Shown here in pieces: positions 1-8,982 of a stretch of DNA of 64,000 nucleotides. Under the pieces are notes generated by a model. That model was not told the origin of the DNA, ran no database searches, and saw only the letters and a list, made by a program, of their open reading frames with translations. How positions within the stretch are numbered: the stretch's first letter is position 1; every line of letters begins with the position of its first letter. Source of the stretch: Rhodospirillaceae bacterium (GTDB lineage: Bacteria; Pseudomonadota; Alphaproteobacteria; Reyranellales; Reyranellaceae); contig WOUR01000002.1 in NCBI GenBank assembly GCA_009772935.1, positions 62,001 to 126,000 on the forward strand, in the 5' to 3' direction. A program made the translations under genes and the position numbers.

Positions 1-785
1 CCGACCGTAAAACGATGATGGGGCTGGCCGACCGCCACGGCGATCTCGACCGGATCGTCCACCTGGCGGCCCAGCCGGGCATCCGGCACTCCAAGATCGA
101 CCCCTATATCTATGTGCAGACCAACGTGATGGGGCATCTCGTCCTGCTGGAGCTGGCGCGCCGGCTGGGGCAGCAGATCCGGCACCTGGTCTATGCCTCG
201 TCGTCGTCGGTCTATGGCGGCAACGACAAGATCCCCTTCGCCGTCGGCGACCGGGTCGACCATCCGGTGTCCCTGTACGCCGCCACCAAGCGCTCCGGCG
301 AGCTGATGACCGAGACCTACGTGCACCAGTACGGGCTCAAGGCGACCGGCCTGCGCTACTTCACGGTCTACGGGCCGTGGGGGCGGCCCGACATGTCGCC
401 GTACATCTTTGCCCGGGCGATCCACGAGGGCCGCACCATCCCGCTCTATCACCACGGCAAGCTGAAGCGCGACTTCACCTATGTCGACGACATCGTGGCC
501 GGAACCCTGGCGGCGCTCGACCGGCCGCCGGAGACGGCCGGGCATCGGCTCTACAATCTCGGCGGGTCGCGCAGCGAGGAGATCCTCGACGTCATCGCCC
601 TGTTCGAGAAGGCGCTGGGCCGGAAGGCCGTCATCGAGCTGAAGCCCGGCGAGCCCGGCGACATGCAGGAAACCGCCGCCGACATCGACGCCACGACCCG
701 CGACTTCGGCTGGACCCCCAAGGTCACCGTCGCCCAGGGCATCCCGCTCTTCGTCGACTGGTTCAAGGCCTACAATCGTCTCTGA
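1..785 (+). CDS. NAD-dependent UDP-sugar epimerase, 5' truncated
   Basis: Extended short-chain dehydrogenase/reductase resembling UDP-glucuronate 4-epimerases, which interconvert UDP-sugars for surface polysaccharides. The reading frame is open to the window edge, so the N-terminal GxxGxxG Rossmann loop lies outside; the ATG at 15 is internal. Visible features are the VHLAAQPG strand typical of the family, a serine-rich YASSSSVYG stretch, the catalytic YAATK (YxxxK) motif and the LRYFTVYGPWGRPDM segment characteristic of UDP-glucuronate epimerases. The C-terminus looks complete. Exact substrate cannot be read from the sequence. Confidence 0.9.
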   Translation, partial: DRKTMMGLADRHGDLDRIVHLAAQPGIRHSKIDPYIYVQTNVMGHLVLLELARRLGQQIRHLVYASSSSVYGGNDKIPFAVGDRVDHPVSLYAATKRSGELMTETYVHQYGLKATGLRYFTVYGPWGRPDMSPYIFARAIHEGRTIPLYHHGKLKRDFTYVDDIVAGTLAALDRPPETAGHRLYNLGGSRSEEILDVIALFEKALGRKAVIELKPGEPGDMQETAADIDATTRDFGWTPKVTVAQGIPLFVDWFKAYNRL

Positions 786-802
786 GCCGAGCGAAGCTCG
801 GC
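786..802. repeat. Short perfect hairpin after the epimerase stop
   Basis: GCCGAGC, loop GAA, GCTCGGC: a 7-bp perfect stem beginning one base after the stop codon. It has no following T-run, so it is not a canonical intrinsic terminator. It lies just upstream of the inverted repeat pair at 817-935 and may belong to that element. Confidence 0.5.
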
Positions 803-816
803 GGCTGAAGAAGGCG

Positions 817-935
817 AAAGGTCTCTCGCTTACGCTCCAGGGGGGTACCCCGCCCGCGATGCCAATTTTGATGGGATTTGCGCAGTGCGCCGATCAAGCA
901 AACGGTGTCATCCCGAGCGTAGGCGAGGGACCTTT
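817..935. repeat. Inverted pair of an intergenic palindromic repeat (family 2)
   Basis: Two related copies face each other: 817-840 (AAAGGTCTCTCGCTTACGCT...) and 907-935, whose reverse complement reads AAAGGTCCCTCGCCTACGCT followed by CGGGATGAC. They differ at a few positions and flank about 65 bp. The arrangement is that of a REP/BIME-type element. It fills the gap between the epimerase and ATPase genes. Confidence 0.65.
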
Positions 936-960
936 ACCTCACGCGATCAGGGAAGACAGG

Positions 961-1506
961 ATGAGGAAGCGGCGGTTCATCCTCACCGGGGCGCCGGGGG
1001 CGGGGAAGACGGCGGTGGTGCGGCAACTCGAGATCGACGGTTTCTCCGTGGTCGAGGAGGCGGCGACTGACGTCATTGCCCTCGACCAGGCCAGGGGCGT
1101 CGCCGAACCCTGGACCGACCCGGGCTTCACCGACCGGATCGTGGCGCTGCAGCGGCAGAGGCGCCTGGCGGCGACCGGAGAGGTCCAGTTTCACGACCGG
1201 TCCGCCTTCTGCACCGAGGCGCTGGCGACGTTCCTCGGGCATCCGCTTCCCGCCCTGCTGCGTACTGAAATAGAGGAGTTGAAGCGTTCGGACTTCTACG
1301 AGCGCCGCGTCTTTTTTCTCCGCTTGATGGGCTTCATCGCTCCCACGGCGGCGCGGCGCATCGGGCTGGAGGACGCAAGGCGGTTCGAGGCGGTGCATGA
1401 ACGCACCTATCGTGCGCACGGCTTCGAGCCGGTCTTTCTCGAACCGGCAAGCGTGGTAGATCGGGTGGCCGCGATCCGCCGCCATCTCGAGGCCCGATCC
1501 CTCTAG
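961..1506 (+). CDS. AAA-type P-loop ATPase/kinase of unknown substrate
   Basis: Small (181 aa) single-domain P-loop NTPase. Walker A is GAPGAGKT at residues 10-17, directly after the first beta strand; a VQFHDRS stretch near residue 80 is in the position where kinases of this AAA_28-like group carry their catalytic aspartate. The start at 961 is chosen because the protein then begins immediately before the P-loop strand and a purine-rich GAAGACAGG precedes it; the longer frame to 859 runs back through the repeat element. Such proteins resemble NadR- and thymidylate-kinase-like enzymes, but the substrate is unknown. Confidence 0.75.
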   Translation: MRKRRFILTGAPGAGKTAVVRQLEIDGFSVVEEAATDVIALDQARGVAEPWTDPGFTDRIVALQRQRRLAATGEVQFHDRSAFCTEALATFLGHPLPALLRTEIEELKRSDFYERRVFFLRLMGFIAPTAARRIGLEDARRFEAVHERTYRAHGFEPVFLEPASVVDRVAAIRRHLEARSL

Positions 1507-1556
1507 CCACGTAGCAGGTCGCGCCCCATATCAGGGACGACGCAGGGAGTTTGTGG

Positions 1557-3326
1557 ATGAACGTTGTGCTGGGCGATCTGCCGACCTGGAATCTGGCCGA
1601 CCTCTATTCGAGCCCGGGCGGGACGGATCTCGACGCCGACCTGAAGCGTGCCGCCGCCGAGGCGGATGCCTTCGCCAAGGATTACGAGGGCAGGATCGTC
1701 GGCCTCGACGGCAAGGCGCTGGGCGGCGCGATCGTCCGCCTCGAGGCGATGAGCGACCTGCTGGGCCGGATCGGCTCCTACGCCCAGCTCTATTCCGCCC
1801 AGGACCTGTCCGACCCCGAGCGCAGTCGCTTCGCGCAGGACATTTCCGAGAAGCTGAACGATATCGGCTCGAAGCTCCTGTTCTTCCGGCTCGAAATCAA
1901 CAAGATCGAGGATGCCGATCTTGCCGAGAAGCTGAAGGCGCCGGAACTTGCCAAGTACGGGCCATGGCTGCGCGACGCGCGCCTGTTCCGGCCGCACCAG
2001 CTTTCCGACGAGCTGGAGAAGTTCCAGCATGACCAGTCGGTGGTCGGCAGCAGCGCCTGGTCGCGCCTGTTCGACGAGACGATCGCGCGGCTGCGCTACC
2101 CGTTCGGCAACGAGATGCTGACCGAGCCGCAGATCCTCGACAAGCTGTCGAACAAGGACGCCGCGGTGCGCAAGGAAGCCGCCAAGTCGTTCGGCAAGGT
2201 GCAGGGCGACAATATCGCGGTCTTCTCGCTGGTCACCAACACGCTGATCAAGGACAAGGAGATCGACGATCGCTGGCGCAAGTATGCCCGCCCGCAATCG
2301 TTCCGCAACCTGGCCAACGTGGTCGAGGACGAGGTCGTCGACGCGCTCGCGGCCTCGGTGAAGGCGGCCTACCCGAAGCTTTCGCACCGCTATTACAGGC
2401 TCAAGGCCAGGTGGTTCGGCGTCGAGACGATGCCCTACTGGGACCGCAACGCGCCGCTGCCCGAGCATGACGACCGCACGATCCCGTGGCCCGAGGCCGA
2501 GAAGATAGTTCTCGACGCCTACAATGCCTTCTCGCCCGAGCTGGCCGACGTCGGCCGCAAGTTCTTCGGCACCGGCTGGATCGACGCGCCGGCCCGGCCG
2601 GGAAAGTCGCCGGGCGCCTTCGCCCATCCCACGGTGCCGTCGGCGCACCCCTATCTGCTGCTGAACTACCAGGGCAAGGTGCGGGACGTGATGACGCTCG
2701 CGCACGAGCTGGGCCATGGCGTTCACCAGGTGCTGGCGGCCAGGCAGGGCCCACTGATGGCCGACACGCCGCTCACCCTGGCCGAGACCGCCTCGGTGTT
2801 CGGCGAGATGCTGACCTTCCAATCGCTGCTCAGGACCGCGCCCGACAAGGCGACGCGCAAGGCGATGCTGGCCGGCAAGGTCGAGGACATGCTGAACACC
2901 GTGGTGCGCCAGATCGCGTTCTACGACTTCGAGTCCCGTATCCACATGGCGCGCCGCGAGGGCGAACTCACGCCGGACGCGATCGGCGAGATCTGGATGG
3001 CGGTGCAGAAGGAGAGCCTCGGCCCGGCCTTCACCTTCGACGACGAGTACAGGCACTACTGGTCCTATATCGGCCACTTCATCCACTCGCCGTTCTACGT
3101 CTACGCCTATGCGTTCGGCGATTGCCTGGTGAACTCGCTCTATGCCGCCTATCAGGCCCAGCCCGACGGCTTCCAGGAGAAGTATCTCGACATGCTGCGA
3201 TCGGGCGGCGTGAAGCGTCACAAGGAGCTGCTGGCGCCGTTCGGCCTCGACGCCTCCGACCCCGCCTTCTGGGACAAGGGTCTCGACGTGATCTCGGGCT
3301 TCATCGACGAGCTGGAGAAACTGTAG
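1557..3326 (+). CDS. M3 family oligoendopeptidase (PepF-like)
   Basis: Cytosolic zinc metallopeptidase of family M3, 589 aa, expected to degrade short peptides. The zinc site is HELGH at residues 383-387, and the downstream LAETASVFGEM provides the third ligand glutamate. A tyrosine-rich Y-x-Y stretch near the C-terminus (FYVYAYAFGDCL) matches the substrate-binding region of PepF-type enzymes. ATG 1557 is preferred over TTG 1551 because GGGAG at 1545-1549 gives 7-nt spacing to the ATG. The next gene starts 6 nt after the stop, so the two are probably cotranscribed. Confidence 0.93.
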   Translation: MNVVLGDLPTWNLADLYSSPGGTDLDADLKRAAAEADAFAKDYEGRIVGLDGKALGGAIVRLEAMSDLLGRIGSYAQLYSAQDLSDPERSRFAQDISEKLNDIGSKLLFFRLEINKIEDADLAEKLKAPELAKYGPWLRDARLFRPHQLSDELEKFQHDQSVVGSSAWSRLFDETIARLRYPFGNEMLTEPQILDKLSNKDAAVRKEAAKSFGKVQGDNIAVFSLVTNTLIKDKEIDDRWRKYARPQSFRNLANVVEDEVVDALAASVKAAYPKLSHRYYRLKARWFGVETMPYWDRNAPLPEHDDRTIPWPEAEKIVLDAYNAFSPELADVGRKFFGTGWIDAPARPGKSPGAFAHPTVPSAHPYLLLNYQGKVRDVMTLAHELGHGVHQVLAARQGPLMADTPLTLAETASVFGEMLTFQSLLRTAPDKATRKAMLAGKVEDMLNTVVRQIAFYDFESRIHMARREGELTPDAIGEIWMAVQKESLGPAFTFDDEYRHYWSYIGHFIHSPFYVYAYAFGDCLVNSLYAAYQAQPDGFQEKYLDMLRSGGVKRHKELLAPFGLDASDPAFWDKGLDVISGFIDELEKL

Positions 3327-3332
3327 GCCGCG

Positions 3333-4682
3333 ATGGCAGACGAAGGCGATTCCTTCGGCGGGCGGCTCGGGCGCTATGCGCGGGTCGGCACGTCGGTCGG
3401 CGGGCTGGCGGTCAAGCTGGCGGGGCAGCGCTATCTCGGCTTCAACCTCGACCGTGACAAGCATGCCGGCGAGCTGAAGGCGGCGCTGGGCGGGCTGAAG
3501 GGCCCGCTGATGAAGGCGGCGCAGTTGCTCGCGACCATTCCCGACGCGCTGCCGCCGGAATATGCCCGCGAGCTGGCGCAACTACAGGCCAACGCGCCGG
3601 CCATGGGCTGGGCGTTCGTGCGCCGCCGCATGGCTTCGGAACTGGGGCCCGACTGGCAGGCGAAGTTCGCCCGCTTCAACAAGGAGGCGTCGTTCGCCGC
3701 CTCGCTGGGCCAGGTCCATCGCGCGACCTTGCTCGACGGGCGCGAAGTGGCGGCGAAGCTCCAGTATCCCGACATGTCCTCGGCGCTGGAAGCCGACCTC
3801 AACCAGCTCAAGCTCGTGTTCGCGATCGGTCAGCGCGTCGATCCGGCGATCCGAACCGACGAGATCCACGCCGAGATCACCAACCGACTGCGCGAGGAAC
3901 TCGACTATCGCCGCGAGGCAAAGCACGCGGCGCTCTATCGCCACATGCTGCGCGACGAGAGCCAGGTGCATGTGCCCGGCGTCGTCGCCTCCCATTCCAC
4001 CGAGCGGCTGCTCACGATGGACTGGCTGAACGGTGTGCCGCTGCTCGACTGGAAGACCCGCTCGCAGGAAGAGCGCGACGCGCTGGCCATCGCCATGTTC
4101 CGCGCCTGGTACGTGCCGTTCTATTTCTACGGCGCCATCCACGGCGATCCGCATCTCGGCAACTACTCGGTGCGGCCCGACGGTTCGGTGAACCTGATGG
4201 ACTTCGGCTGCATCCGCATCTTTCCGCCGCGCTTCGTGCGCGGCTCGATCGAGCTCTATCGTGCCCTGATGACCGACGACGAGGCGCGCGCCGTCGCCGC
4301 CTACGAGGATTGGGGTTTCACCGGCCTCAGCCGCGAGATGATCGCGATCCTCAACCGCTGGGCCGCGTTCCTCTATGGACCGCTGATGGACGATCGCCCG
4401 CGCCGTCTCACCGAGGGCATGGCCGAGGGCTATGGGCGTGAGATGGCGCAGAACGTGTTCGGCGAGCTGCGCAGGATGGGCGGGGTGCGGCCGCCGCGCG
4501 AGTTCGTGTTCATGGACCGCGCCGCGATCGGCCTCGGCTCGGTGTTCATCCATCTCCGCGCCTCGATCAACTGGCACCAGCTTTTCGAAAGCATGATCGA
4601 CGGCTTCGACGTGGACGCACTCGCCGAGCGACAGGACCTCGCGCTGAAAGAGGCCGGGCTCGAGGACGCGAGCCAGCCGTGA
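3333..4682 (+). CDS. ABC1/UbiB (ADCK) family atypical kinase
   Basis: 449-aa member of the ABC1 atypical kinase family, which includes UbiB and eukaryotic COQ8/ADCK proteins that support ubiquinone synthesis. The family KxGQ-type N-terminal motif appears as KAAQLL, followed by LPPEYARELAQLQ, the nucleotide-binding lysine in AAKLQYPD, the HGDPHLGN catalytic loop and MDFG (the DFG magnesium motif). No C-terminal membrane helix typical of UbiB itself is evident, so this is likelier an ADCK-like paralogue. Its stop overlaps the next gene's GTG start (GTGA), suggesting translational coupling. Confidence 0.92.
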   Translation: MADEGDSFGGRLGRYARVGTSVGGLAVKLAGQRYLGFNLDRDKHAGELKAALGGLKGPLMKAAQLLATIPDALPPEYARELAQLQANAPAMGWAFVRRRMASELGPDWQAKFARFNKEASFAASLGQVHRATLLDGREVAAKLQYPDMSSALEADLNQLKLVFAIGQRVDPAIRTDEIHAEITNRLREELDYRREAKHAALYRHMLRDESQVHVPGVVASHSTERLLTMDWLNGVPLLDWKTRSQEERDALAIAMFRAWYVPFYFYGAIHGDPHLGNYSVRPDGSVNLMDFGCIRIFPPRFVRGSIELYRALMTDDEARAVAAYEDWGFTGLSREMIAILNRWAAFLYGPLMDDRPRRLTEGMAEGYGREMAQNVFGELRRMGGVRPPREFVFMDRAAIGLGSVFIHLRASINWHQLFESMIDGFDVDALAERQDLALKEAGLEDASQP

Positions 4683-5593
4683 ACGTCCTGGTGACAGGGT
4701 CCTCAGGCTGGCTCGGCCAGACCCTGGTGCTGAGGCTTGCGCGCGACGGGCACAAGGTGGTGGGCCTCGATCCCGAGCCGGGCGCCACGACAAGCGTGGT
4801 GGGCTCGGTCGTCGATCGGGCACTGGTTCGCCGCGTCATCCGCGACGAGGGCATCACGGCGATCGTTCATGCCGCGGCGCGCCACAAGCCGCATATCGAG
4901 ACCCATGACAATTCCGAATTCGTCGCCGTCAACGTGCAGGGCACGCTGAATCTGCTGGAGGAGGCGGTGACGCCGGGCTCGCCCGTCGACCGGTTAGTCT
5001 TCACCTCCACGACTTCGCTCATGATCTCGCAGGAGATCCGCGACGGGAAGGCGGGCGGGGCGAAGGCGGCGGTCTGGATCGACGAGACCATGGCGCCGCT
5101 CCGGCCGCGCAACATCTACGGCGTCACCAAGCTTGCGGCCGAGGAGCTGTGCCGCCTGTTCAATCTCCTGCACCGGCTGCCGGTCCTCGTCCTGCGCACC
5201 TCGCGGTTCTTCCCCGAGGAGGACGACATGGCGCATGCCATCGCCCAGTCGGGCGAGAACACCAAGGCCAACGAATTCCTGTTCCGCCGCCTCAGCGTCG
5301 AGGATGCGGCCGAAGCCCATGTCGTGGCGCTGGCCCGGGCGAAGGAGATCGGCTTCGACACCTTCATCGTCTCGGCACCGACGCCGTTCCGGCGCGAGGA
5401 TTGCCACGACCTGATCACGGATGCCCCCGCGGTGGTCGCCCGCCTGTTCCCCGAGTATCGCACGCTCTATGAACGGCGCGGCTGGACGATGTTCGACACG
5501 ATCGACCGCGTCTACGACGCGGGAAAGGCGGAGCGTATCCTGGGCTTCCGGTGCCGCACGGACTTCCGGGCGATCCTCGCCGGGTTGAGCTAG
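4679..5593 (+). CDS. NAD(P)-dependent epimerase/dehydratase (extended SDR)
   Basis: 304-aa extended SDR. The N-terminal nucleotide loop TGSSGWLG is at residues 6-13, HAAARHKPHIE marks the fourth strand, and YGVTK is the catalytic YxxxK. A GTG start overlaps the ABC1 kinase stop by 4 nt, and the Rossmann strand begins at residue 2, which fixes the start. Substrate is unknown; the coupling to the ABC1 kinase is the only functional hint. Confidence 0.88.
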   Translation: MNVLVTGSSGWLGQTLVLRLARDGHKVVGLDPEPGATTSVVGSVVDRALVRRVIRDEGITAIVHAAARHKPHIETHDNSEFVAVNVQGTLNLLEEAVTPGSPVDRLVFTSTTSLMISQEIRDGKAGGAKAAVWIDETMAPLRPRNIYGVTKLAAEELCRLFNLLHRLPVLVLRTSRFFPEEDDMAHAIAQSGENTKANEFLFRRLSVEDAAEAHVVALARAKEIGFDTFIVSAPTPFRREDCHDLITDAPAVVARLFPEYRTLYERRGWTMFDTIDRVYDAGKAERILGFRCRTDFRAILAGLS

Positions 5594-5628
5594 CGGCAAC
5601 CGGAACCGCGCCTCGGCGTTAAGTTGCC

Positions 5629-5814
5629 ATGCGCACCAACATTTTTCCTAGGCTTGTGTCGGCCGCGGTGCTCGTCGGCGTCGCGGCCGCTTTGTCCGGA
5701 TGCGGCGCCGTCGCGTTTCCCGTCAGGGTCACCAGCGCGACAGCCAAGGTCGTTCCCGTGGCCGGCGACGTGGTCGCCTATCCGCTCGACAAGACTGCCG
5801 ATGCTATCGACTGA
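5629..5814 (+). CDS. Small lipoprotein
   Basis: 61-aa predicted lipoprotein. A basic start (MRTNIFPR) is followed by a hydrophobic stretch and the lipobox LSGC (residues 23-26), leaving a mature peptide of about 36 residues containing VTSATAKVVPVAGDVVAYP. The layout resembles short alphaproteobacterial lipoproteins (DUF6726-like), a recollection I cannot check here. It overlaps the convergent HAD gene by 11 nt at the 3' ends. Function unknown. Confidence 0.7.
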   Translation: MRTNIFPRLVSAAVLVGVAAALSGCGAVAFPVRVTSATAKVVPVAGDVVAYPLDKTADAID

Positions 5815-6466
5815 CGACTTGGCGAACGGCGTGCAGATCGGGCACGACCAGAGCGCATAGGTTCGCGATTTCGTCGGTTGCCTCGAGCAGGTCCGGTACC
5901 ATGACGGTGATCATGCCGGCTGCGGCGGCCGATCTGACGCCATTATGGGAGTCTTCCAAAGCAAGGCACATCATCGGATCGATGCCCAGCATCGCGGCCG
6001 CTCTCAGATACGGATCCGGAGCCGGCTTGCCCTTCTCATAGTCCCCACGGGCGACGACGTGGTCGAAGCGTTGTCCGAGGCCGTGGAGGGCAAGGTGGTG
6101 ACGGACCGTCTCGTGTGATGACGACGTGGCGATGGCGCGCGGCAAACCAAGTTCGTCCAGCAGGTCAAGAAGCTCAGGCACCCCCGGCTTCAGATCCAGA
6201 CGTGTATCAGCCATGACATGGAAGTGCGTACGCCATCCATCGAAGAACGCGTCGAGTGGAAAATCCGGACCGAAATGGTGACGAACACGAGCCCGACCGT
6301 CGGGTCCCGTGAGACCGATCAGGCTGCGGAACAACTCGCGTGTCATCGCATGCGAGAGATCGCGGGCAGCCATAATCGACGCTTCTTCATGAAGGGCCTC
6401 GGTATCGAAGATGAGGCCATCCATGTCGAACACGACGGCCTGCGGGCAGCGTGGAAGCTTCGTCAT
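5804..6466 (-). CDS. HAD-superfamily phosphatase (beta-phosphoglucomutase-like)
   Basis: 220-aa haloacid dehalogenase hydrolase, subfamily IA. All four motifs are present: nucleophile and acid DMDG (D14, D16), the serine motif in AIATSSS, the lysine in KGKPAPDPY, and the acidic ALEDSHNG. A helical cap lies between motifs I and II. Its ATG overlaps the TGA of the upstream ThDP enzyme (ATGA), so the pair forms an operon on the minus strand. Substrate is probably a small phosphorylated metabolite; not determinable from sequence. Confidence 0.9.
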   Translation of the reverse strand: MTKLPRCPQAVVFDMDGLIFDTEALHEEASIMAARDLSHAMTRELFRSLIGLTGPDGRARVRHHFGPDFPLDAFFDGWRTHFHVMADTRLDLKPGVPELLDLLDELGLPRAIATSSSHETVRHHLALHGLGQRFDHVVARGDYEKGKPAPDPYLRAAAMLGIDPMMCLALEDSHNGVRSAAAAGMITVMVPDLLEATDEIANLCALVVPDLHAVRQVVSR

Positions 6467-8088
6467 CCTCGTACTTTCGGCATCATGATCAGATCCCAGG
6501 GGCTGGGGACGTCGCCGTGCGGGACCCAGACGAGGGCGGGTGCATCGAGGGCGAAGGCCTTGTGCAGGGCATCTTCCAGCTGCCTGGCGTCGAGCGCCTT
6601 GAACGAGGCGATGCCGAAGGAATCGGCCAGCTTGCCGAAATCCGGGTTCTGCAGGTCCGAGGCGATCAGCCGGTTGCCGTAACGCTCCTGCTGGATGCGC
6701 TTCACGTTGCCGAAGGCACCGTTGTCGAACACCACGACGACCACCGCGAGATTGTGCCGGGCGGCGGTCGCCAGCTCGCCGACCTGGTACATGAAGCCGC
6801 CGTCGCCGGCGATCGCCAGCACCTTGCGGTCGGGCATCGCAGCCTTCGCGCCCAGCGCGGTGCCGAACCCCCAGCCGAGATTGTCCTGGTAACCGGGCGA
6901 CAGGAACGTGCGCGGCTTCTCGATGGGCAGCGCCACCCGCGAGGCGAAGCCCATCTGCGAGACCTCGTCGACGAAGATGCCGTCCTCGGGCAGGGCGTTG
7001 CGGATGGCCTTGAGGAACGAGACCTGCGGCTCGTGCTTCGACAGGCGCCCGGCCAACCAGGCGCGATGGCCGTCCAGCTCCTCGGCGCGCGAGGCCCGCT
7101 TGCGATTGTGGCGCGCGAGGGCCGCGATCAGCGCGCGAAGCTGCGGCGCGGCATCACCGACCAGGGCTACGTCGGGCTTGCGGAAGCGCTCCGGTTCGTC
7201 GGGATCGACGTCGACCCGCACGACTTTCAGCTTTTCGTCGATCCCCCAATTGCCGTTCTGGATGAAGAAGCGCGTGCCGACGGCGAGAACCGCGTCGGCG
7301 TCCTTCCACAGGCGATGGCCGACCGGCATGTCGACGGCCAGCCGGTGCGAGGAGGGAATGATACCGCGCCCGCGGCGGTAGGAACTCACCGGCGCTTCGA
7401 GCATCTCGGCGAGCCTGATGATCTCCGTAGACGCGTCCATCGCGCCACCGCCCAGCACGATGATCGGCCGCTCGGCCTGGCCCAGGATCTTCGCCGCCGT
7501 CTCGACCGCCTCGTCGTCGATCGACTCCGGCGGCAGGGGCAAGGGAGCGTCGGGTATCACCACCTCGCTGCGCTTCGCCCAGGTGTCGAGCGCGCATTCC
7601 AGGGCGACGGGACGAGGCCGGCCCGACGTGGCGTGCCAGATCGCCTGGCTGACCAGGGTCGGCGCTTCCTGCGGGCTGCGGATGCGCTCGGCCCATTTCG
7701 TGATATGGCGCATGAGGCCCAGCTGGTCGTGGATCTCGTGCAGGTGGCCGTGACCCTTGTCGATGTCGGCCTGCGGGATCTGGCCGATCAGGCCGATCAC
7801 CGGCGCGTTCATGCCGTAGGCGGTGAGGAGGGCGGCGCCGGCATTGAGAAGGCCGGGACCGGGCACGACCGCGAAGGCCTGCGGCTTGCCGGTCGCGAGC
7901 GCCGCGCCCAGCGCCATGTAGGCCGCCGTCTGCTCATGGCGCGGATGGATCACCCGCAGCCGGTCTGAAGCGTGATAGAAGGCGTCGAACAACGGATCCT
8001 GATGCAGGCCGGGCAGGGCATAGACCGTGTCGAGCCCGTGCAGCAGGAGGGTTTCGACCGTGGCTTCGGCGGTGCTGAGGCGGGGCAT
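6463..8088 (-). CDS. Thiamine diphosphate-dependent decarboxylase/synthase
   Basis: 541-aa ThDP enzyme of the acetolactate synthase/benzoylformate decarboxylase superfamily. The N-terminal pyrimidine-binding domain has HEQTAAYMA with the cofactor-activating glutamate; the middle domain is at about 190-330; the C-terminal domain carries the GDGGFMYQ...DNGAFGN ThDP-magnesium motif. It is not the biosynthetic IlvB, since no regulatory subunit is adjacent and the length is short. It may be a 2-oxoacid decarboxylase or lyase. It is coupled to the downstream HAD gene by a 4-nt overlap. Confidence 0.88.
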   Translation of the reverse strand: MPRLSTAEATVETLLLHGLDTVYALPGLHQDPLFDAFYHASDRLRVIHPRHEQTAAYMALGAALATGKPQAFAVVPGPGLLNAGAALLTAYGMNAPVIGLIGQIPQADIDKGHGHLHEIHDQLGLMRHITKWAERIRSPQEAPTLVSQAIWHATSGRPRPVALECALDTWAKRSEVVIPDAPLPLPPESIDDEAVETAAKILGQAERPIIVLGGGAMDASTEIIRLAEMLEAPVSSYRRGRGIIPSSHRLAVDMPVGHRLWKDADAVLAVGTRFFIQNGNWGIDEKLKVVRVDVDPDEPERFRKPDVALVGDAAPQLRALIAALARHNRKRASRAEELDGHRAWLAGRLSKHEPQVSFLKAIRNALPEDGIFVDEVSQMGFASRVALPIEKPRTFLSPGYQDNLGWGFGTALGAKAAMPDRKVLAIAGDGGFMYQVGELATAARHNLAVVVVVFDNGAFGNVKRIQQERYGNRLIASDLQNPDFGKLADSFGIASFKALDARQLEDALHKAFALDAPALVWVPHGDVPSPWDLIMMPKVRG

Positions 8089-8146
8089 GCTGGGCTCTCT
8101 TCAGGTGACGGCGGGGCGATGACGGGAGGGCGATCAGGGCGATGAC

Positions 8147-8803
8147 ATGCGGTTGATGTTGTACGCGGTGCTCGCGCTGGGCGCGATGGCCCTTCTGGTG
8201 TCGCTGCTGTCGTGGCTTGCCGAGCGTCGGCTCGAGACCCTGGCCGCGGCCTACATCACCGATGATCCGGCGAGGCTGCCCGACGTACCGGTGGCGCTCG
8301 TCCTGGGAGCGGCACCGATCGGCCCCGAGGGCGGGCCCAACCGCTACTTCGTCTACAGGCTCGATGCCGCGGCCGCGCTCTACAAGGCCGGCAAGGTGAA
8401 GTACCTGCTGGTGAGCGGCGACAACAGACGTCCCGACTATGACGAGCCGACGGCGATGCGCGAAGGCCTGATCCAGCGCGGTGTGCCGCCCGAGGCGATC
8501 TATCGAGACTTCGCCGGTCTTCGCACATTGGACTCCGTCCTGCGGGCGGAATCGGTCTTCGGCCAGACACACATGATCATCGTCTCCCAGCGCTTCCACC
8601 TCTCCCGCGCGATCTTCCTCGCCCGCGAGCAGGGCCTCGAAGCCTGGGGCTTCGAGGCCCAGGACGTGAAACGCGCCTACAGCCTCATGACCGAGCTGCG
8701 GCGATATCCGTCAGCGTTGCGCGCCTACTTTGACGTCTGGTTCGACACGCCGGCGAAACATACTGGGGCCAGTATCGTTATCGGAAAAGATCCGCCGAAT
8801 TGA
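8147..8803 (+). CDS. SanA/YdcF-like DUF218 membrane protein
   Basis: 218-aa inner-membrane protein with one N-terminal helix (residues 4-24) and a periplasmic DUF218 domain. The pattern ALVLGA...NRYFVYRLDAAAALYKAGKV...VSGDN...YDEPTAMREGL..RGVP...FAGLRTLDSV and IVSQRFHLSRA follows the SanA family, whose E. coli member affects envelope permeability to vancomycin. Divergent from the ThDP gene with 58 nt between starts. Specific activity unknown. Confidence 0.85.
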   Translation: MRLMLYAVLALGAMALLVSLLSWLAERRLETLAAAYITDDPARLPDVPVALVLGAAPIGPEGGPNRYFVYRLDAAAALYKAGKVKYLLVSGDNRRPDYDEPTAMREGLIQRGVPPEAIYRDFAGLRTLDSVLRAESVFGQTHMIIVSQRFHLSRAIFLAREQGLEAWGFEAQDVKRAYSLMTELRRYPSALRAYFDVWFDTPAKHTGASIVIGKDPPN

Positions 8804-8848
8804 TGTCTTACGACAGTGAAGCAACCATGCTTGAGGTCCAAGAAATGA

Positions 8849-8956
8849 CCTCCCCCTGAGGAGCATCGCGCAGCGATGCGTCTCGAAGGGAGGGAACGCG
8901 CACCTTGCCTGTTGCCGATCCTTCGAGACGGCCCTTCGGGCCTCCTCAGGATGAGG
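8849..8956. repeat. REP-like inverted pair (family 1, copy 1)
   Basis: Two facing palindromic units at 8849-8896 and 8911-8956. Unit A carries CTGAGGAG, the stem GCATCGC-GCA-GCGATGC and CGTCTCGAAGG; unit B carries CCTTCGAGACG, the stem GGCCC-TTC-GGGCC and CTCCTCAGG. Outer arms (CCTCCC with GGGAGG; CATCCT-type) also pair. Same family as 36848-36953, 38218-38327 and 53156-53265. It occupies the gap between the convergent SanA-like and hydroxyacid dehydrogenase genes. Confidence 0.85.
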
Positions 8957-8982
8957 CTGTAGGGCAACGGCACCCAGAAGCG

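Noticed and set aside
1503-3581. Long antisense frame over the M3 peptidase
   Set aside because: Same reason: stop-poor GC-rich antisense with no recognisable domain.
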